Positions 39,558-49,752 are shown, counted from the stretch's first letter. The stretch: 64,000 bases of DNA from Photobacterium piscicola (GCF_900166965.1 NZ_FUZI01000008.1:55304-119303); one strand, 5' to 3'. Made by a program: numbers and translations. The notes: generated from the sequence alone by a model not told the origin.

Positions 39558-41150
39558 ATGGAAAACGTTCGTCCTATTCGCCGTGCGCTGCTCAGCGTAT
39601 CAGACAAAACTGGTATTGTTGAATTCGCTCACGCCCTCGCCAATCGCGGCATAGAGATCTTATCTACGGGTGGTACCGCTCGTTTACTTGCAGAACAAAA
39701 CATTGCAGTTACTGAGGTTTCAGATTACACCCACTTTCCTGAGATGATGGATGGCCGTGTAAAAACCCTACACCCTAAAGTACACGGTGGTGTTTTAGGC
39801 CGCCGTGGCATTGATGATGCGATCATGGCACAACACGGTATAAACCCCATTGATATGGTGGTAGTTAACCTCTATCCGTTTGCCGAAACCGTTGCTAACC
39901 CTCATTGCAGTTTAGAAGATGCAGTAGAAAATATTGATATTGGCGGGCCAACCATGGTGCGTTCAGCGGCTAAAAACCACAAAGACGTAACGATTGTGGT
40001 CAATGCTGACGATTATGATCGCGTCCTTACTGAAATGAGTGCCAATAACGGCTCATTAACTCAGGCGACACGGTTTGATTTAGCTATTGCTGCGTTTGAA
40101 CATACTGCCGCTTACGACGGTATGATAGCCAACTACTTCGGTACTATGGTGCCTTCTTACGGCGATAACAAAGAAGGAGATCAAGAGTCAACGTTCCCCC
40201 GCACTTTCAATCAACAGTTCGAGAAAAAACAAGACATGCGCTACGGGGAAAACAGCCACCAAGCAGCCGCATTCTATGTTGAAGCACACCCACAAGAAGC
40301 CTCGGTTGCTACAGCAACGCAACTACAAGGTAAGGCGCTTTCATACAACAACATTGCCGATACTGACGCGGCACTTGAGTGTGTTAAAGAATTTGACCTT
40401 CCTGCCTGTGTGATTGTAAAACACGCCAACCCATGCGGTGTCGCTCTAGGTGAGAATCTGCTTGAAGCCTACGATCGCGCTTACAAAACCGACCCTACCT
40501 CTGCCTTTGGTGGCATTATTGCTTTTAACCGTGAACTTGATGCAGCAACCGCACAAGCTATCGTTGATCGCCAATTTGTTGAAGTGATCATTGCGCCTAA
40601 AGTCTCACCACAAGCAACAGCGATTATCGCTGCTAAGAAAAACTTACGCCTACTTGAGTGTGGTCAATGGTCGACTAAAACTACCGGTTTTGATGTTAAA
40701 CGTGTCAATGGTGGCTTATTGGTTCAAGATCGTGACCAAGGCATGGTATCGGTAAATGATCTCACAGTGGTATCAAAGCGCCAACCAACCGCTGACGAAT
40801 TACGTGATGCACTATTTTGCTGGAAAGTGGCGAAATATGTTAAATCGAACGCGATTGTCTATGCCAAAGGCAATATGACTATCGGTGTCGGGGCCGGTCA
40901 AATGAGCCGCGTTTATTCTGCCAAAATTGCCGGCATTAAAGCCGCTGACGAAAATCTGGAAGTGGCGGGCAGTGTGATGGCATCAGATGCGTTCTTCCCT
41001 TTCCGTGATGGTATTGATGCCGCAGCAGAAGCGGGGATTACCTGTGTTATTCAACCGGGAGGCTCTATGCGTGATGATGAAGTCATTGCAGCGGCAGATG
41101 AACACGGCATGGCAATGGTGTTTACTGGTATGCGTCACTTCCGCCACTAA
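39558..41150 (+). CDS. purH: bifunctional AICAR transformylase / IMP cyclohydrolase
   Basis: Last two steps of IMP synthesis. 530 aa from ATG 39558 ([19 protein letters not shown]); ATG 39549 is possible but sits directly on the GAGAG ribosome site. N-terminal MGS-like cyclohydrolase domain (1-150, [24 protein letters not shown]) and C-terminal transformylase with [15 protein letters not shown] and the final GMRHFRH. Confidence 0.97.
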   Translation: MENVRPIRRALLSVSDKTGIVEFAHALANRGIEILSTGGTARLLAEQNIAVTEVSDYTHFPEMMDGRVKTLHPKVHGGVLGRRGIDDAIMAQHGINPIDMVVVNLYPFAETVANPHCSLEDAVENIDIGGPTMVRSAAKNHKDVTIVVNADDYDRVLTEMSANNGSLTQATRFDLAIAAFEHTAAYDGMIANYFGTMVPSYGDNKEGDQESTFPRTFNQQFEKKQDMRYGENSHQAAAFYVEAHPQEASVATATQLQGKALSYNNIADTDAALECVKEFDLPACVIVKHANPCGVALGENLLEAYDRAYKTDPTSAFGGIIAFNRELDAATAQAIVDRQFVEVIIAPKVSPQATAIIAAKKNLRLLECGQWSTKTTGFDVKRVNGGLLVQDRDQGMVSVNDLTVVSKRQPTADELRDALFCWKVAKYVKSNAIVYAKGNMTIGVGAGQMSRVYSAKIAGIKAADENLEVAGSVMASDAFFPFRDGIDAAAEAGITCVIQPGGSMRDDEVIAAADEHGMAMVFTGMRHFRH

Positions 41151-41192
41151 GTTGTTATCACTGACTTAAGTGAGCAAACAATGTCGATTTAG

Positions 41193-41227
41193 TCTCTGCT
41201 CTTTTATTATAAAGAGCAGAGATTTTT
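41193..41227 (+). terminator. terminator-like hairpin between purH and purD
   Basis: 12-bp perfect stem TCTCTGCTCTTT / AAAGAGCAGAGA, 6-nt loop, then T5, 33 bp before purD. It can reduce purD relative to purH. Confidence 0.75.
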
Positions 41228-41259
41228 AAGTATTTAGCGTAAAGCAATAAGGATTAACG

Positions 41260-42546
41260 ATGAAAGTACTGATCATTGGTAACGGTGGCCGCGAACACGC
41301 ACTGGGTTGGAAAGTCGCACAAAATCCAACGGTAGAAAAAATCTTCATCGCCCCAGGTAATGCTGGCACTGCCCTTGAACCAAAATTAGAAAATATTGAT
41401 ATTAGCGTTGAGAATATTACTGGTTTAGTTGCGTTTGCGCAGAACAACCACATTGAACTGACGATTGTTGGCCCTGAAGTTCCACTCGTTCTTGGTGTTG
41501 TTGATGCCTTTCGTGCTGCTGGATTAGCCATTTTTGGTCCCACTCAAGCCGCAGCTCAACTTGAAGGATCTAAAGCGTTTACTAAAGATTTTTTAGCTCG
41601 CCACAATATTCCCACCGCCGATTACCAAAACTTTACTGAAATTGAACCTGCTTTAGCTTACCTAAAACAAAAAGGCGCACCGATTGTAGTCAAAGCCGAT
41701 GGTCTCGCGGCAGGTAAAGGCGTAATTGTTGCCATGACAGAACAAGAAGCCGAAGCTGCTGTACGCGATATGTTAGCTGGTAACGCCTTTGGTGAAGCCG
41801 GACATCGGGTTGTGATAGAAGAGTTTCTTGATGGCGAAGAAGCCAGCTTCATCGTCATGGTCGACGGTAAAAACGTTTTACCGATGGCCACCAGCCAAGA
41901 TCATAAACGCGTCGGTAATGGCGATACAGGTCCCAACACTGGCGGTATGGGCGCTTACTCACCAGCCCCCGTTGTTACGCAACAAATTCATGATCGCGTG
42001 ATGAAAGAAGTGATCTATCCTACCGTTGAAGGTATGGCGGCAGAAGGCGCTCCTTACACTGGCTTTCTCTACGCCGGTTTGATGGTAATGGCTGACGGCA
42101 CCCCAAAAGTGATTGAATATAACTGCCGTTTTGGCGATCCAGAAACGCAACCGATTATGCTACGGATGCAATCAGATTTGGTTGAGCTTTGCTTAGCGGC
42201 CATTGATGGCAAACTTGATAGCGTTGAGTCAAAATGGGATCCTCGCGCGGCTATTGGAATTGTACTAGCTGCTGGCGGTTATCCTGCCGATTATAACAAA
42301 GGCGATATTATTAACGGCTTACCTCAACAAGAATTAGCGGGAGAAAAAATATTCCATGCAGGTACCACCAATAATGTTCACGGTGATGTCATCACTAATG
42401 GTGGCCGAGTGTTATGTGCGACGGCAATGGGTGATACCGTTCTAGCAGCACAACAACGTGCTTATGCATTAGCACAGCAAATCTCATGGAATGGCATGTT
42501 CTATCGTGATGATATTGGCTATCGTGCCATTGCTCGCGAACAATAA
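41260..42546 (+). CDS. purD: phosphoribosylamine--glycine ligase
   Basis: Second step of purine synthesis, an ATP-grasp ligase. 428 aa with MKVLIIGNGGREHALGW, VVKADGLAAGKGVIVA, NTGGMGAYSPAPV and EYNCRFGDPETQ. Downstream of purH as in the purHD operon of enterobacteria; start behind AATAAGGATTAACG. Confidence 0.97.
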   Translation: MKVLIIGNGGREHALGWKVAQNPTVEKIFIAPGNAGTALEPKLENIDISVENITGLVAFAQNNHIELTIVGPEVPLVLGVVDAFRAAGLAIFGPTQAAAQLEGSKAFTKDFLARHNIPTADYQNFTEIEPALAYLKQKGAPIVVKADGLAAGKGVIVAMTEQEAEAAVRDMLAGNAFGEAGHRVVIEEFLDGEEASFIVMVDGKNVLPMATSQDHKRVGNGDTGPNTGGMGAYSPAPVVTQQIHDRVMKEVIYPTVEGMAAEGAPYTGFLYAGLMVMADGTPKVIEYNCRFGDPETQPIMLRMQSDLVELCLAAIDGKLDSVESKWDPRAAIGIVLAAGGYPADYNKGDIINGLPQQELAGEKIFHAGTTNNVHGDVITNGGRVLCATAMGDTVLAAQQRAYALAQQISWNGMFYRDDIGYRAIAREQ

Positions 42547-42564
42547 CCCCTCCACGTCAATCCT

Positions 42565-42596
42565 AAAAAAACGCGCTCACAGGGCGCGTTTTTTTA
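42565..42596. terminator. bidirectional terminator purD/yjaH
   Basis: AAACGCGC / GCGCGTTT stem flanked by A- and T-runs. Confidence 0.9.
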
Positions 42597-42629
42597 TAAC
42601 GAATAAATATTGAACAGAAATGAAACAGA

Positions 42630-43304
42630 TCAGTCTTTCAATAAATTCGGTGCTACCAAACACTGCTGCTGTTGGCGTTGCAGTAACACATCATCAACCA
42701 CCAATTGCTGTTGTCGTAATTGACCACTGACGGCCATATACCCCTGACCTGATAGTTTTTCAGCCGACGCTTGAGCAACTACCTCGATCGGTTGTTGCTG
42801 CTGACACGGAATAAATTGCTGCTGTTGCCAATGCCCTTGTACCCATGTTTGCTGACGATCAGACAGTTGTTCGACGGTGGCTGCTAATGCTTGTGCTTGC
42901 TGGCGTAATTTATCAATTTTCTCATTGGATAGCGGAAGGATATTTTGCCCTTGCTGGTAACGCTGAAATACCGCTAAACCATGGCTATCAAATCGTAATT
43001 GCAACTGAAATGGAATAAGGCTGCCATCGATACGTTGCTGACCCTGTTGATAGAGCTCAAACAGCTGTCCTGAACGCCAACGGTAGTTAGCTTGATATTG
43101 TCCTTGATTTGGAGTGAAAACACGCTCACTGAGCGTTATAGGCTGATCAGGACGAAAGGTATACCAATAAAAATGAGGGCCATCAGTTGCCATTTGAGCA
43201 ACAGTGACAGTTTTAGGCGTAATTACTGCATTTTCAGCCATGTCGCTTGCCGCACAGCCTGTAAGTAAAAATACAACCGCCAGAGAAAGCGTTAGACGTG
43301 TCAT
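42630..43304 (-). CDS. yjaH: YjaH-type lipoprotein (DUF1481)
   Basis: 224 aa with lipoprotein signal and lipobox LTGC (Cys17). The mature part is extraordinarily Gln-rich (runs such as QQGQQR, QQQQ, QWQQQQF). It follows hupA on the same strand, the E. coli hupA-yjaH order, which supports the assignment. Function unknown. Confidence 0.8.
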   Translation of the reverse strand: MTRLTLSLAVVFLLTGCAASDMAENAVITPKTVTVAQMATDGPHFYWYTFRPDQPITLSERVFTPNQGQYQANYRWRSGQLFELYQQGQQRIDGSLIPFQLQLRFDSHGLAVFQRYQQGQNILPLSNEKIDKLRQQAQALAATVEQLSDRQQTWVQGHWQQQQFIPCQQQQPIEVVAQASAEKLSGQGYMAVSGQLRQQQLVVDDVLLQRQQQQCLVAPNLLKD

Positions 43305-43305
43305 A

Positions 43306-43342
43306 AAAAAAACGCCAGTCGCAAATGCAAACCGGCGCTATT
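43306..43342 (-). terminator. hupA terminator
   Basis: Minus strand AGCGCCGG...CTGGCG(TT) stem (one wobble) and T8, just after hupA and overlapping the yjaH leader. Confidence 0.65.
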
Positions 43343-43347
43343 TTCAA

Positions 43348-43620
43348 TTACTTTAACGCGTCTTTAAGTGCCTTGCCCGCTACAAACGCAGGAACGTTAG
43401 CAGCAGCAATTTGAATTTCCGCACCTGTTTGAGGGTTACGGCCAGTGCGAGCTGCACGATGATTCACTTTAAATGTACCAAAGCCAATTAGTTGAACCTG
43501 GTCGCCATCTTTTAGCGCATCAGTAACGCCTTCAAGAGTAGCTTCCAATGCTAATTTTGCTTGTGCTTTCGACAAATCTGCTTTTTCTGCGATCAGGTCA
43601 ATCAGTTGGGTCTTGTTCAT
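43348..43620 (-). CDS. hupA: nucleoid protein HU, alpha subunit
   Basis: 90-aa DNA-bending protein; [22 protein letters not shown] start, [27 protein letters not shown]-arm signature. Start behind AAGGGAAACCTA. A TTGGGC/GCCCAA hairpin sits in its leader (about 43641-43660). Location by purHD-yjaH and yjaG marks it as hupA rather than hupB. Confidence 0.96.
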   Translation of the reverse strand: MNKTQLIDLIAEKADLSKAQAKLALEATLEGVTDALKDGDQVQLIGFGTFKVNHRAARTGRNPQTGAEIQIAAANVPAFVAGKALKDALK

Positions 43621-43848
43621 TAGGTTTCCCTTCTAAGGTTTTGGGCTTAATACCGCCCAACTCTAATTCAAAAGAAGCCTGTGTGGCAAAGGTTTGTCGG
43701 CTTTTATCTGTCTAAATGGAGACTCTTTAACCATAAACTGAGCTAAAGTTCACAAAATGTTACTAATAACATTCAAAAAAGAGTTGTTTTTATTTCCACC
43801 AGCCCCGATTAATATAGCCGAAATTCGCTGATTAATTGACAGGTTGAT

Positions 43849-44907
43849 ATGGTACTGCTTACGATTTACATCTCTGTAGCAATAGGGGTGTCGTTTATTT
43901 GTTCCGTTTTAGAAGCGGTTTTATTGAGTATTTCGCCGGGATATATCGGTACTTTACGTCAACAAAACCACCCCGCAGCAGCTAAACTTGCCGCACTCAA
44001 AGATAATATAGATCGACCCTTAGCCTCAATCTTAACCCTAAATACTGTGGCCCATACCGTGGGTGCTGCAACCGCAGGTGCGCAAGCGACCGTTGTCTTT
44101 GGTAGTGAATGGCTGGGGGTATTCTCTGGTGCACTTACCGTTGGTATTTTATTACTGTCAGAAATCATTCCTAAAACTATTGGTGCAACCTATTGGCGTC
44201 AATTAGCACCAACCAGTGCCATTTTATTACGTTGGATGGTGATTGTATTAATGCCACTCGTATGGATATCAGAACAAATCACCCGTCGTTTGGCACATGG
44301 TCACGTCCAACCCAAGCTACGAGATGAATTATCAGCCATGGCAATGCTAGCCCACGAATCAGGCGAATTGGGTGCTGGCGAGTCGAAAATCCTTACCAAC
44401 CTACTGCAATTTAAAGATGTCAGCGTCACCAAGATCATGACCCCGCGTCCGGTATTATTCCGTGTCAATGCTGAGCAAACCATCAACGAATTTTTAACCA
44501 AACATAAAAGTAGCCCGTTCTCACGCCCATTAGTGTTCAGCGAGCAAAGCGACAACATTGTCGGGTTTGTGCATCGCTTAGAATTGTTTGCAGAAAGCCA
44601 AGCAGGTAAAGGTGGTCAAGAGCTGGGAGCATTAATGCGCCCTCTACCAGTAATAATGAATAATGTCAGTGTACCAAAGGCATTTGAGCGCTTAATGAAA
44701 GAGCGCTCACAGTTAATTCTTATCGTTGATGAATACGGCACTGTCCAAGGGCTTGTTACTCTGGAAGATATTTTTGAAAGTTTAGTTGGCGAAGAAATCG
44801 TTGATGAAGCCGATAAAAACACCGACATGCAGCAGTTAGCTTATCAACGTTGGGATAAGTGGAAGAAAAAACATAAGATGATTGAAAATAATGATGACGA
44901 TATTTAA
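43849..44907 (+). CDS. CNNM transmembrane plus CBS-pair protein
   Basis: 352 aa: CNNM (DUF21) membrane domain (about 1-170, four hydrophobic segments, SEIIPKTIGATY) and two CBS motifs (about 195-315, TKIMTPR, VTLEDIFESLVGEEIVDE). The CorC/HlyC C-terminal domain of larger relatives is missing; the tail is short and charged. Family members are linked to divalent cation (Mg/Co) transport. Often misnamed hemolysin. Confidence 0.87.
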   Translation: MVLLTIYISVAIGVSFICSVLEAVLLSISPGYIGTLRQQNHPAAAKLAALKDNIDRPLASILTLNTVAHTVGAATAGAQATVVFGSEWLGVFSGALTVGILLLSEIIPKTIGATYWRQLAPTSAILLRWMVIVLMPLVWISEQITRRLAHGHVQPKLRDELSAMAMLAHESGELGAGESKILTNLLQFKDVSVTKIMTPRPVLFRVNAEQTINEFLTKHKSSPFSRPLVFSEQSDNIVGFVHRLELFAESQAGKGGQELGALMRPLPVIMNNVSVPKAFERLMKERSQLILIVDEYGTVQGLVTLEDIFESLVGEEIVDEADKNTDMQQLAYQRWDKWKKKHKMIENNDDDI

Positions 44908-44915
44908 AACACATC

Positions 44916-44945
44916 ATTAATACTAGCCACATTAATACTAGCCAC
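44916..44945 (+). repeat. 15-bp direct duplication
   Basis: ATTAATACTAGCCAC occurs twice back to back, just before the terminator. Probably replication slippage. Confidence 0.85.
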
Positions 44946-44974
44946 AAAAAAGGGACCATAAACGGTCCCTTTTT
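44945..44974. terminator. bidirectional terminator (CNNM gene / brnQ)
   Basis: A6-GGGACC-ATAAAC-GGTCCC-T5 between convergent genes. Confidence 0.9.
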
Positions 44975-45026
44975 ATTATTCTTCTTCTGTCATTAATAAC
45001 GATAACAGCTAATTACAATTTACCGA

Positions 45027-46331
45027 TCAGTTGTTATCCACACAATAACTATAACCACTCAGACGACTCACCATCCAGCCCGCTATCAACACCAATACTG
45101 TCGGTAAAACCCAGCCAGCATAATAATGATATAACGGTAAGTGTGCCGTTAAAGCGTTATCAACCGCCGTAGGCATCACACCAAGAATATGAGCCGCATC
45201 AACACAACCAAATACCGCAGCGGTTGCCACCACCGTCAATACCGCAGCTTGAGATAATTGATGGCGCAGTGGCGCAATCATTAATAACGCAATCGCAATG
45301 GGGTGTAATGCCACCACAACAGGTAAGGTCACTTCTAATAACTGTGCTAAACCAACATTCGCAATAAGACCTGATAGCGCCATAATTACCCACACACTTT
45401 TAGAGTAAGTGACTTTACTAAAGCTGCGACTATAAAATTCACTGCCTGCCGTTGTCACACCAATCGCGGTAGTCAAACAAGCTAGCACCAATACCGACCC
45501 TAAAATGATGGTACCAAAAGCGCCAAAATGTAAGTTAGTAAATGCCGTTAATATTTCACCGCCATTTGCAAAGCCTGTGCCTAAGTCTGCACTGGTCACA
45601 CCAATATACGCCAATGACAAATACACTAATGCCATCGCTGATGCATACATGATCGCAGCAATAAAAGTATATTTAGCGATAGCTTTAGGGCACTTAACCC
45701 CCATCCCTTCAATCGCTCTAAAGATCACCCAGCCAAAGCCAATCGAACCAAGTGCATCCATCGTCATGTAACCTTGTGTCATTCCCTCAGCCATCGCGCC
45801 AGTCGCATAAGGGCCAGAAGCAACATGCACCTCTCCTGATGGGTACAACAACGCAAACACGGCCATAATCGTTAAAATAGTCAACAATACTGGTGTTAAC
45901 CATTTCCCCAAGCTATTTACCAACTTCCCTGGATATAACGAAAATAAAATCGCCGCGAAACAAAACACAATTGAAAATGGAATTAAGCCACTATCACCAA
46001 TAAATGGCGCCAAACTAAATTGATAAGCAACGGTAATAGTACGAGGAATAATAAAGGCAGGACCGATAACAATAAACAGCATCACCCAAAAGCCGGTCGC
46101 TAACGGTTTAGGTAACGCAGCCGTTAAGTTATCAGAGCCGCGTACCCAAGCGACAATCACTAACGCTATTGCAGGTAAGCCAACGCCTGTTAATAAAAAG
46201 CCCGCCATACCGCTAAGAAAATTATCTCCCGCTTGATAACCTAAATAAGGAGGAAAAATTAAATTTCCCGCACCTAAATACATGGCGAAAGTCATGAAGC
46301 CTAAGGCGGCGATATTACGTGCACTTAACAT
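45027..46331 (-). CDS. brnQ: branched-chain amino acid symporter BrnQ
   Basis: LIVCS-family Na+-coupled importer of leucine, isoleucine and valine. 434 aa with 12 membrane segments, starting ARNIAALGFMTFAMYLGAGNLIFPPYLGYQAG, the family signature. Ribosome site CCAAGGAATACT. It is preceded by a leucine-rich leader peptide and RNA stems (46394-46556), so amino-acid-dependent attenuation is likely. Confidence 0.95.
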   Translation of the reverse strand: MLSARNIAALGFMTFAMYLGAGNLIFPPYLGYQAGDNFLSGMAGFLLTGVGLPAIALVIVAWVRGSDNLTAALPKPLATGFWVMLFIVIGPAFIIPRTITVAYQFSLAPFIGDSGLIPFSIVFCFAAILFSLYPGKLVNSLGKWLTPVLLTILTIMAVFALLYPSGEVHVASGPYATGAMAEGMTQGYMTMDALGSIGFGWVIFRAIEGMGVKCPKAIAKYTFIAAIMYASAMALVYLSLAYIGVTSADLGTGFANGGEILTAFTNLHFGAFGTIILGSVLVLACLTTAIGVTTAGSEFYSRSFSKVTYSKSVWVIMALSGLIANVGLAQLLEVTLPVVVALHPIAIALLMIAPLRHQLSQAAVLTVVATAAVFGCVDAAHILGVMPTAVDNALTAHLPLYHYYAGWVLPTVLVLIAGWMVSRLSGYSYCVDNN

Positions 46332-46393
46332 AGTATTCCTTGGTAATTACTTTGCAGCTTGGAGAAAGCGAGATGGGATGTAACGTAAGTAGA

Positions 46394-46471
46394 TCCTGCT
46401 AGCTTGCTCACAAGCTGACAGAAAAATAGGTATGGCCTGTCAGCCTTGAATAAGATTCAAAGAGAGCAGGA
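46394..46471 (-). promoter_or_regulatory. competing RNA stems in the brnQ leader
   Basis: Plus-strand coordinates of pairs: 46465-46471 with 46394-46400 (AGCAGGA/TCCTGCT, covers the Leu codons), 46455-46462 with 46444-46451, 46437-46443 with 46415-46421 (CTGTCAG/CTGACAG, covers the leader stop codon), and 46411-46416 with 46401-46406 (CAAGCT/AGCTTG). The last two share bases and exclude each other. No classical T-run follows the final stem. Confidence 0.6.
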
Positions 46472-46556
46472 GGAGCGAAGTCGCCATTGATTTGCAAATA
46501 GCAACGATAGTCGAACTGAAGCAAGATATAACAACGTTTACAGTAGAATGTTTCAT
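46440..46556 (-). CDS. 38-aa leucine-rich leader peptide of brnQ
   Basis: ATG 46556 behind a perfect AAGGAGG at six-base spacing (46562-46568). The peptide has 14 branched-chain residues in 38, with a VNVVI cluster early and SLLLLSLNLIQG at the end, the last codons before TGA lying inside the base-paired region. It resembles the leader peptides of ilv and leu operons in layout. The role (sensing charged tRNA-Leu) is inference. Confidence 0.72.
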   Translation of the reverse strand: MKHSTVNVVISCFSSTIVAICKSMATSLLLLSLNLIQG

Positions 46557-46618
46557 ATTTGCCTCCTTCTAACTAACAGACCACGAATGGCGTAACTGAA
46601 GTGCTACGCAATGGTTAT

Positions 46619-46648
46619 GTTATAAACGCCAACGGGCTACGATTACAA
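46619..46648 (-). promoter_or_regulatory. promoter of the brnQ leader transcript
   Basis: Minus strand TTGTAA, 18 bp, TATAAC; start expected near 46612, 56 nt before the leader ATG. Short hairpins lie around it. The rest of the 46332-46913 spacer to the yjaG terminator holds no further gene. Confidence 0.5.
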
Positions 46649-46867
46649 TAGCCAAAACAAAATAAGTGGAATGGCGTAAACTTTATCCGCCAAGCAGTCA
46701 CATTCACTGCTTTTAAAGTTTCAAATTAGCATAAACAACTGAAGTGAATTCAACATTTTTTTAACATAAAATATCCATTGCCTAATTATCACATCATAAA
46801 CAGCATTTATTCATTACAGTTCAAATAATAATTAACCTAAATTACACTAAAAAAATAACACCAAATA

Positions 46868-46897
46868 AAAAAAAAGAAGCCCATAGGCTTCTTTTTT
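46868..46897. terminator. yjaG terminator
   Basis: AAGAAGCC-CATA-GGCTTCTT with A- and T-runs, 17 bp after yjaG. Confidence 0.9.
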
Positions 46898-46913
46898 ATT
46901 GAGTCAATAACGA

Positions 46914-47504
46914 TTAATTACATTCAATACCGATATTACTAATTGGCTCATCACGTAACTCCGCACGCAGATCTTTAATTAAATCGATATCACGACGCTC
47001 TGCTTCTTTTAGCGCGCGGAAAATTTCCCACTGAGTATCCCACTCTGCGCATACTGCTTCATTTTGTTTTTGATTGTCGTTAGTAATTTCAATGCCTGTT
47101 TGTGCAGACTCTAAATCCGCCACAGTTTCGGCAGATAGAGCACTTAACTTAACGACAGTTTCCATCATCAGATCACGATCTAACATCGCATGTAAAAGAT
47201 CTGCAAGTGCTACACAAGCATCAATCGCGGGGCGCACGGCATACAGATCATAATCGTTTTCACTTGGTACCATGTCTTCTAACTTTTCAAGCTGACTTTC
47301 AAAGTTAATTTTGGCATTTTTAACCGTGAGGATCTCCCACACGCTATCTAAGATCACTCGGTAACGTTGACCATCAGTAAACTGTGTTTCAGCACAGAAA
47401 AAAGCGTAGTTCGGATACATACGCTCACATAACGACACCATAAAAGTCAGATGTTGCCAAGGTTCTAATTTTTCTAAACGTAACTGGATTGGATTCTTAA
47501 GCAT
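46914..47504 (-). CDS. yjaG: YjaG family protein (DUF416)
   Basis: 196-aa soluble, largely helical, acidic protein of the YjaG/DUF416 family. Features include LEKLEPWQHLTFMVSLCERMYPNYAFF and VWEILTVKNAKINFESQLEKLEDMVPS. In E. coli it lies between nfi and hupA near hemE; here it keeps the hemE/hupA neighbourhood. Function unknown. Confidence 0.88.
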   Translation of the reverse strand: MLKNPIQLRLEKLEPWQHLTFMVSLCERMYPNYAFFCAETQFTDGQRYRVILDSVWEILTVKNAKINFESQLEKLEDMVPSENDYDLYAVRPAIDACVALADLLHAMLDRDLMMETVVKLSALSAETVADLESAQTGIEITNDNQKQNEAVCAEWDTQWEIFRALKEAERRDIDLIKDLRAELRDEPISNIGIECN

Positions 47505-47571
47505 GGGATAATCTACAGTAGTGATTTAGGTTGAAGTTTACTTGATAAACGAAAGCTACAAAAGGAAAAGC

Positions 47572-48483
47572 ATGATCAAAGTTAAGATCGTCTCTCGGCA
47601 ACAGCAACGTTATGTACAATTGCTGACTAACGCACAGCTACCTCTGTTGAAAATAACAGAAGATCCGCAACAAGCCACCGTATTGCTTGCAGATCCTCCA
47701 TTGATAGCCCCCCATTTAGCAAAATATCCACATCTACAATGGCTACAATCCACTTATGCCGGTATTGATGCGCTGATTAAACCCGAGATTAGACAAAATT
47801 ATCAACTGACTAATATTCGCGGGATCTTTGGTCCGTTGATCGCCGAATATATTTTAGGCCATATTCTCAACCACCAGCGTCATTTTCATCAATATAAAGT
47901 GCAACAACAGCAATCACATTGGCAATCACATCCTTATCAATCCATGGTAGGTAAAACCATGGTGATTATCGGCACAGGCACTATTGGGCAACACTTAGCA
48001 AAGGTTGGAACAGTACTTGGCTGCCATATCATTGGTGTAAACCGTAATGGTATCGCTGCCAGCGCTGATTTTCAGCAAACCTATGCTATTACCGACTTAA
48101 ACACCGCTCTGACTCAAGCCGATTATGTCATTTCAGTTTTACCCGCAACCGCTGACACCGATGATCTTTTTGATCAAGATAGCTTTAGTTGTTGCAAAAA
48201 TGCGCTATTTTTCAATGTCGGTCGAGGTAATGCTGTTAATGAACAAGCACTAATAATGGCACTTGAGCAACAATATATTGCTCATGCCTTCATTGATGTA
48301 TTCAAAACAGAGCCGCTTATACCAAATCACCCTTTTTGGCTCCACCCAAAGATCACCATTACGCCGCACATTGCAGCAGAAAGCTTTCCAGAACAAGTAT
48401 TTACTATTTTTAAAGCTAACTACTTCCGTTTTCAACAACAGCAAAAACTTAACTATCTTATTGATTTTAAAAGAGGTTATTAA
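47572..48483 (+). CDS. D-isomer-specific 2-hydroxyacid dehydrogenase
   Basis: NAD(P)-dependent oxidoreductase, 303 aa from ATG 47572 behind AAAGGAAAAGC. Rossmann motif GTGTIGQHLAKVG, catalytic Arg in NVGRGNAVNE, Glu in FKTEPL, His in ITPHIAA. Closest in layout to GhrA-like glyoxylate/hydroxypyruvate reductases, but the substrate cannot be read from sequence. Divergent from yjaG. Confidence 0.85.
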   Translation: MIKVKIVSRQQQRYVQLLTNAQLPLLKITEDPQQATVLLADPPLIAPHLAKYPHLQWLQSTYAGIDALIKPEIRQNYQLTNIRGIFGPLIAEYILGHILNHQRHFHQYKVQQQQSHWQSHPYQSMVGKTMVIIGTGTIGQHLAKVGTVLGCHIIGVNRNGIAASADFQQTYAITDLNTALTQADYVISVLPATADTDDLFDQDSFSCCKNALFFNVGRGNAVNEQALIMALEQQYIAHAFIDVFKTEPLIPNHPFWLHPKITITPHIAAESFPEQVFTIFKANYFRFQQQQKLNYLIDFKRGY

Positions 48484-48601
48484 TAGATTAGACCACTAAC
48501 TATTAATACTATCAGTAGTTCACATTTCACTAACAACAACGATCCTAGTAAGATCCTACTTAACCTGCAGTGGTTTTTGAAGCGCCCATAAAATAATGAC
48601 G

Positions 48602-48634
48602 AAAAAAAACCACACCGAGATGGCGTGGTTTTTT
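48602..48634. terminator. bidirectional terminator (dehydrogenase / hemE)
   Basis: AAACCAC...GTGGTTT stem with A- and T-runs. Confidence 0.85.
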
Positions 48635-48684
48635 ATCAACCTAGGCTTCAATACACCTTTTACAGCGTATTTCTAAAGCCATGG

Positions 48685-49752
48685 TTATTTATGGTATGGC
48701 TTTGATAGCTCATGTACAGCATCAACAAACACACCCGCATTTTCAGGCGGCACATCAAGATGAATACCATGGCCTAAGTTAAATACGTGACCAGTACCCG
48801 CATCACCAAAGCCTTCTAAGATAGTCGCGACTTCTTGGCGAATACGTTCAGGCTGAGCATAAAGAACCGATGGATCCATATTACCCTGAAGGGCAACTTT
48901 ATCACCAACACGACGTTTAGCATCATGAATATCAATCGTCCAATCTAAGCCAATTGCATCACAACCCGTCGCGGCAATTTGCTCAAGCCACATGCCACCA
49001 TTTTTAGTAAATAGCGTCACAGGTACACGGCGACCATCATTCTCACGAATTAAACCATCGACAATTTTATGCATGTAACGTAATGAGAATTCATTGTAAT
49101 CGCGAGGGGTTAATACACCGCCCCACGTATCAAATACCATTACCGCTTGCGCACCAGCTTTGATTTGAGCATTTAAATACTCAATCACACTATCAGCCAA
49201 TTTATCTAGCAATAAATGTAATGTTTGCGGCTCAGCGTACATCATCTTTTTGATCTTAGTGAAAGCTTTAGAACTACCACCTTCAACCATATATGTCGCT
49301 AGTGTCCATGGACTACCAGAGAAACCAATCAATGGCACTTCACCTTGCAAATCATGACGAATTTGGCGTACTGCATTCATCACATATTGCAATTCGCCTT
49401 CAGGATCAGGAATACCAATGCGTTCAACATCAGCTTTGCAGGTAATTGGGTGACTAAATTTAGGGCCTTCACCAGCTTCAAAATATAATCCCAATCCCAT
49501 TGCATCAGGAATAGTTAAAATATCAGAAAATAAAATTGCCGCATCCAATGGAAAACGTTTCAAAGGCTGAAGGGTAACTTCACTGGCTAATTCAGCATTT
49601 TTACATAGCGACATGAAGTCACCAGCAACACCGCGTGTTGCACGATACTCAGGTAAGTAACGTCCAGCCTGACGCATCATCCATACAGGTGTGCAATCTA
49701 CAGGCTGCTTTAGCAACGCACGTAGGTAGCGGTCATTCTTTAATTCGCTCAT
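48685..49752 (-). CDS. hemE: uroporphyrinogen decarboxylase
   Basis: Decarboxylates uroporphyrinogen III to coproporphyrinogen III in haem synthesis. 355 aa from ATG 49752 ([10 protein letters not shown]) behind GTGGAGTCTCAA. Signatures [16 protein letters not shown] and [20 protein letters not shown] are intact. Order rsd/nudC/hemE/yjaG as in E. coli, without nfi. Confidence 0.97.
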   Translation of the reverse strand: MSELKNDRYLRALLKQPVDCTPVWMMRQAGRYLPEYRATRGVAGDFMSLCKNAELASEVTLQPLKRFPLDAAILFSDILTIPDAMGLGLYFEAGEGPKFSHPITCKADVERIGIPDPEGELQYVMNAVRQIRHDLQGEVPLIGFSGSPWTLATYMVEGGSSKAFTKIKKMMYAEPQTLHLLLDKLADSVIEYLNAQIKAGAQAVMVFDTWGGVLTPRDYNEFSLRYMHKIVDGLIRENDGRRVPVTLFTKNGGMWLEQIAATGCDAIGLDWTIDIHDAKRRVGDKVALQGNMDPSVLYAQPERIRQEVATILEGFGDAGTGHVFNLGHGIHLDVPPENAGVFVDAVHELSKPYHK

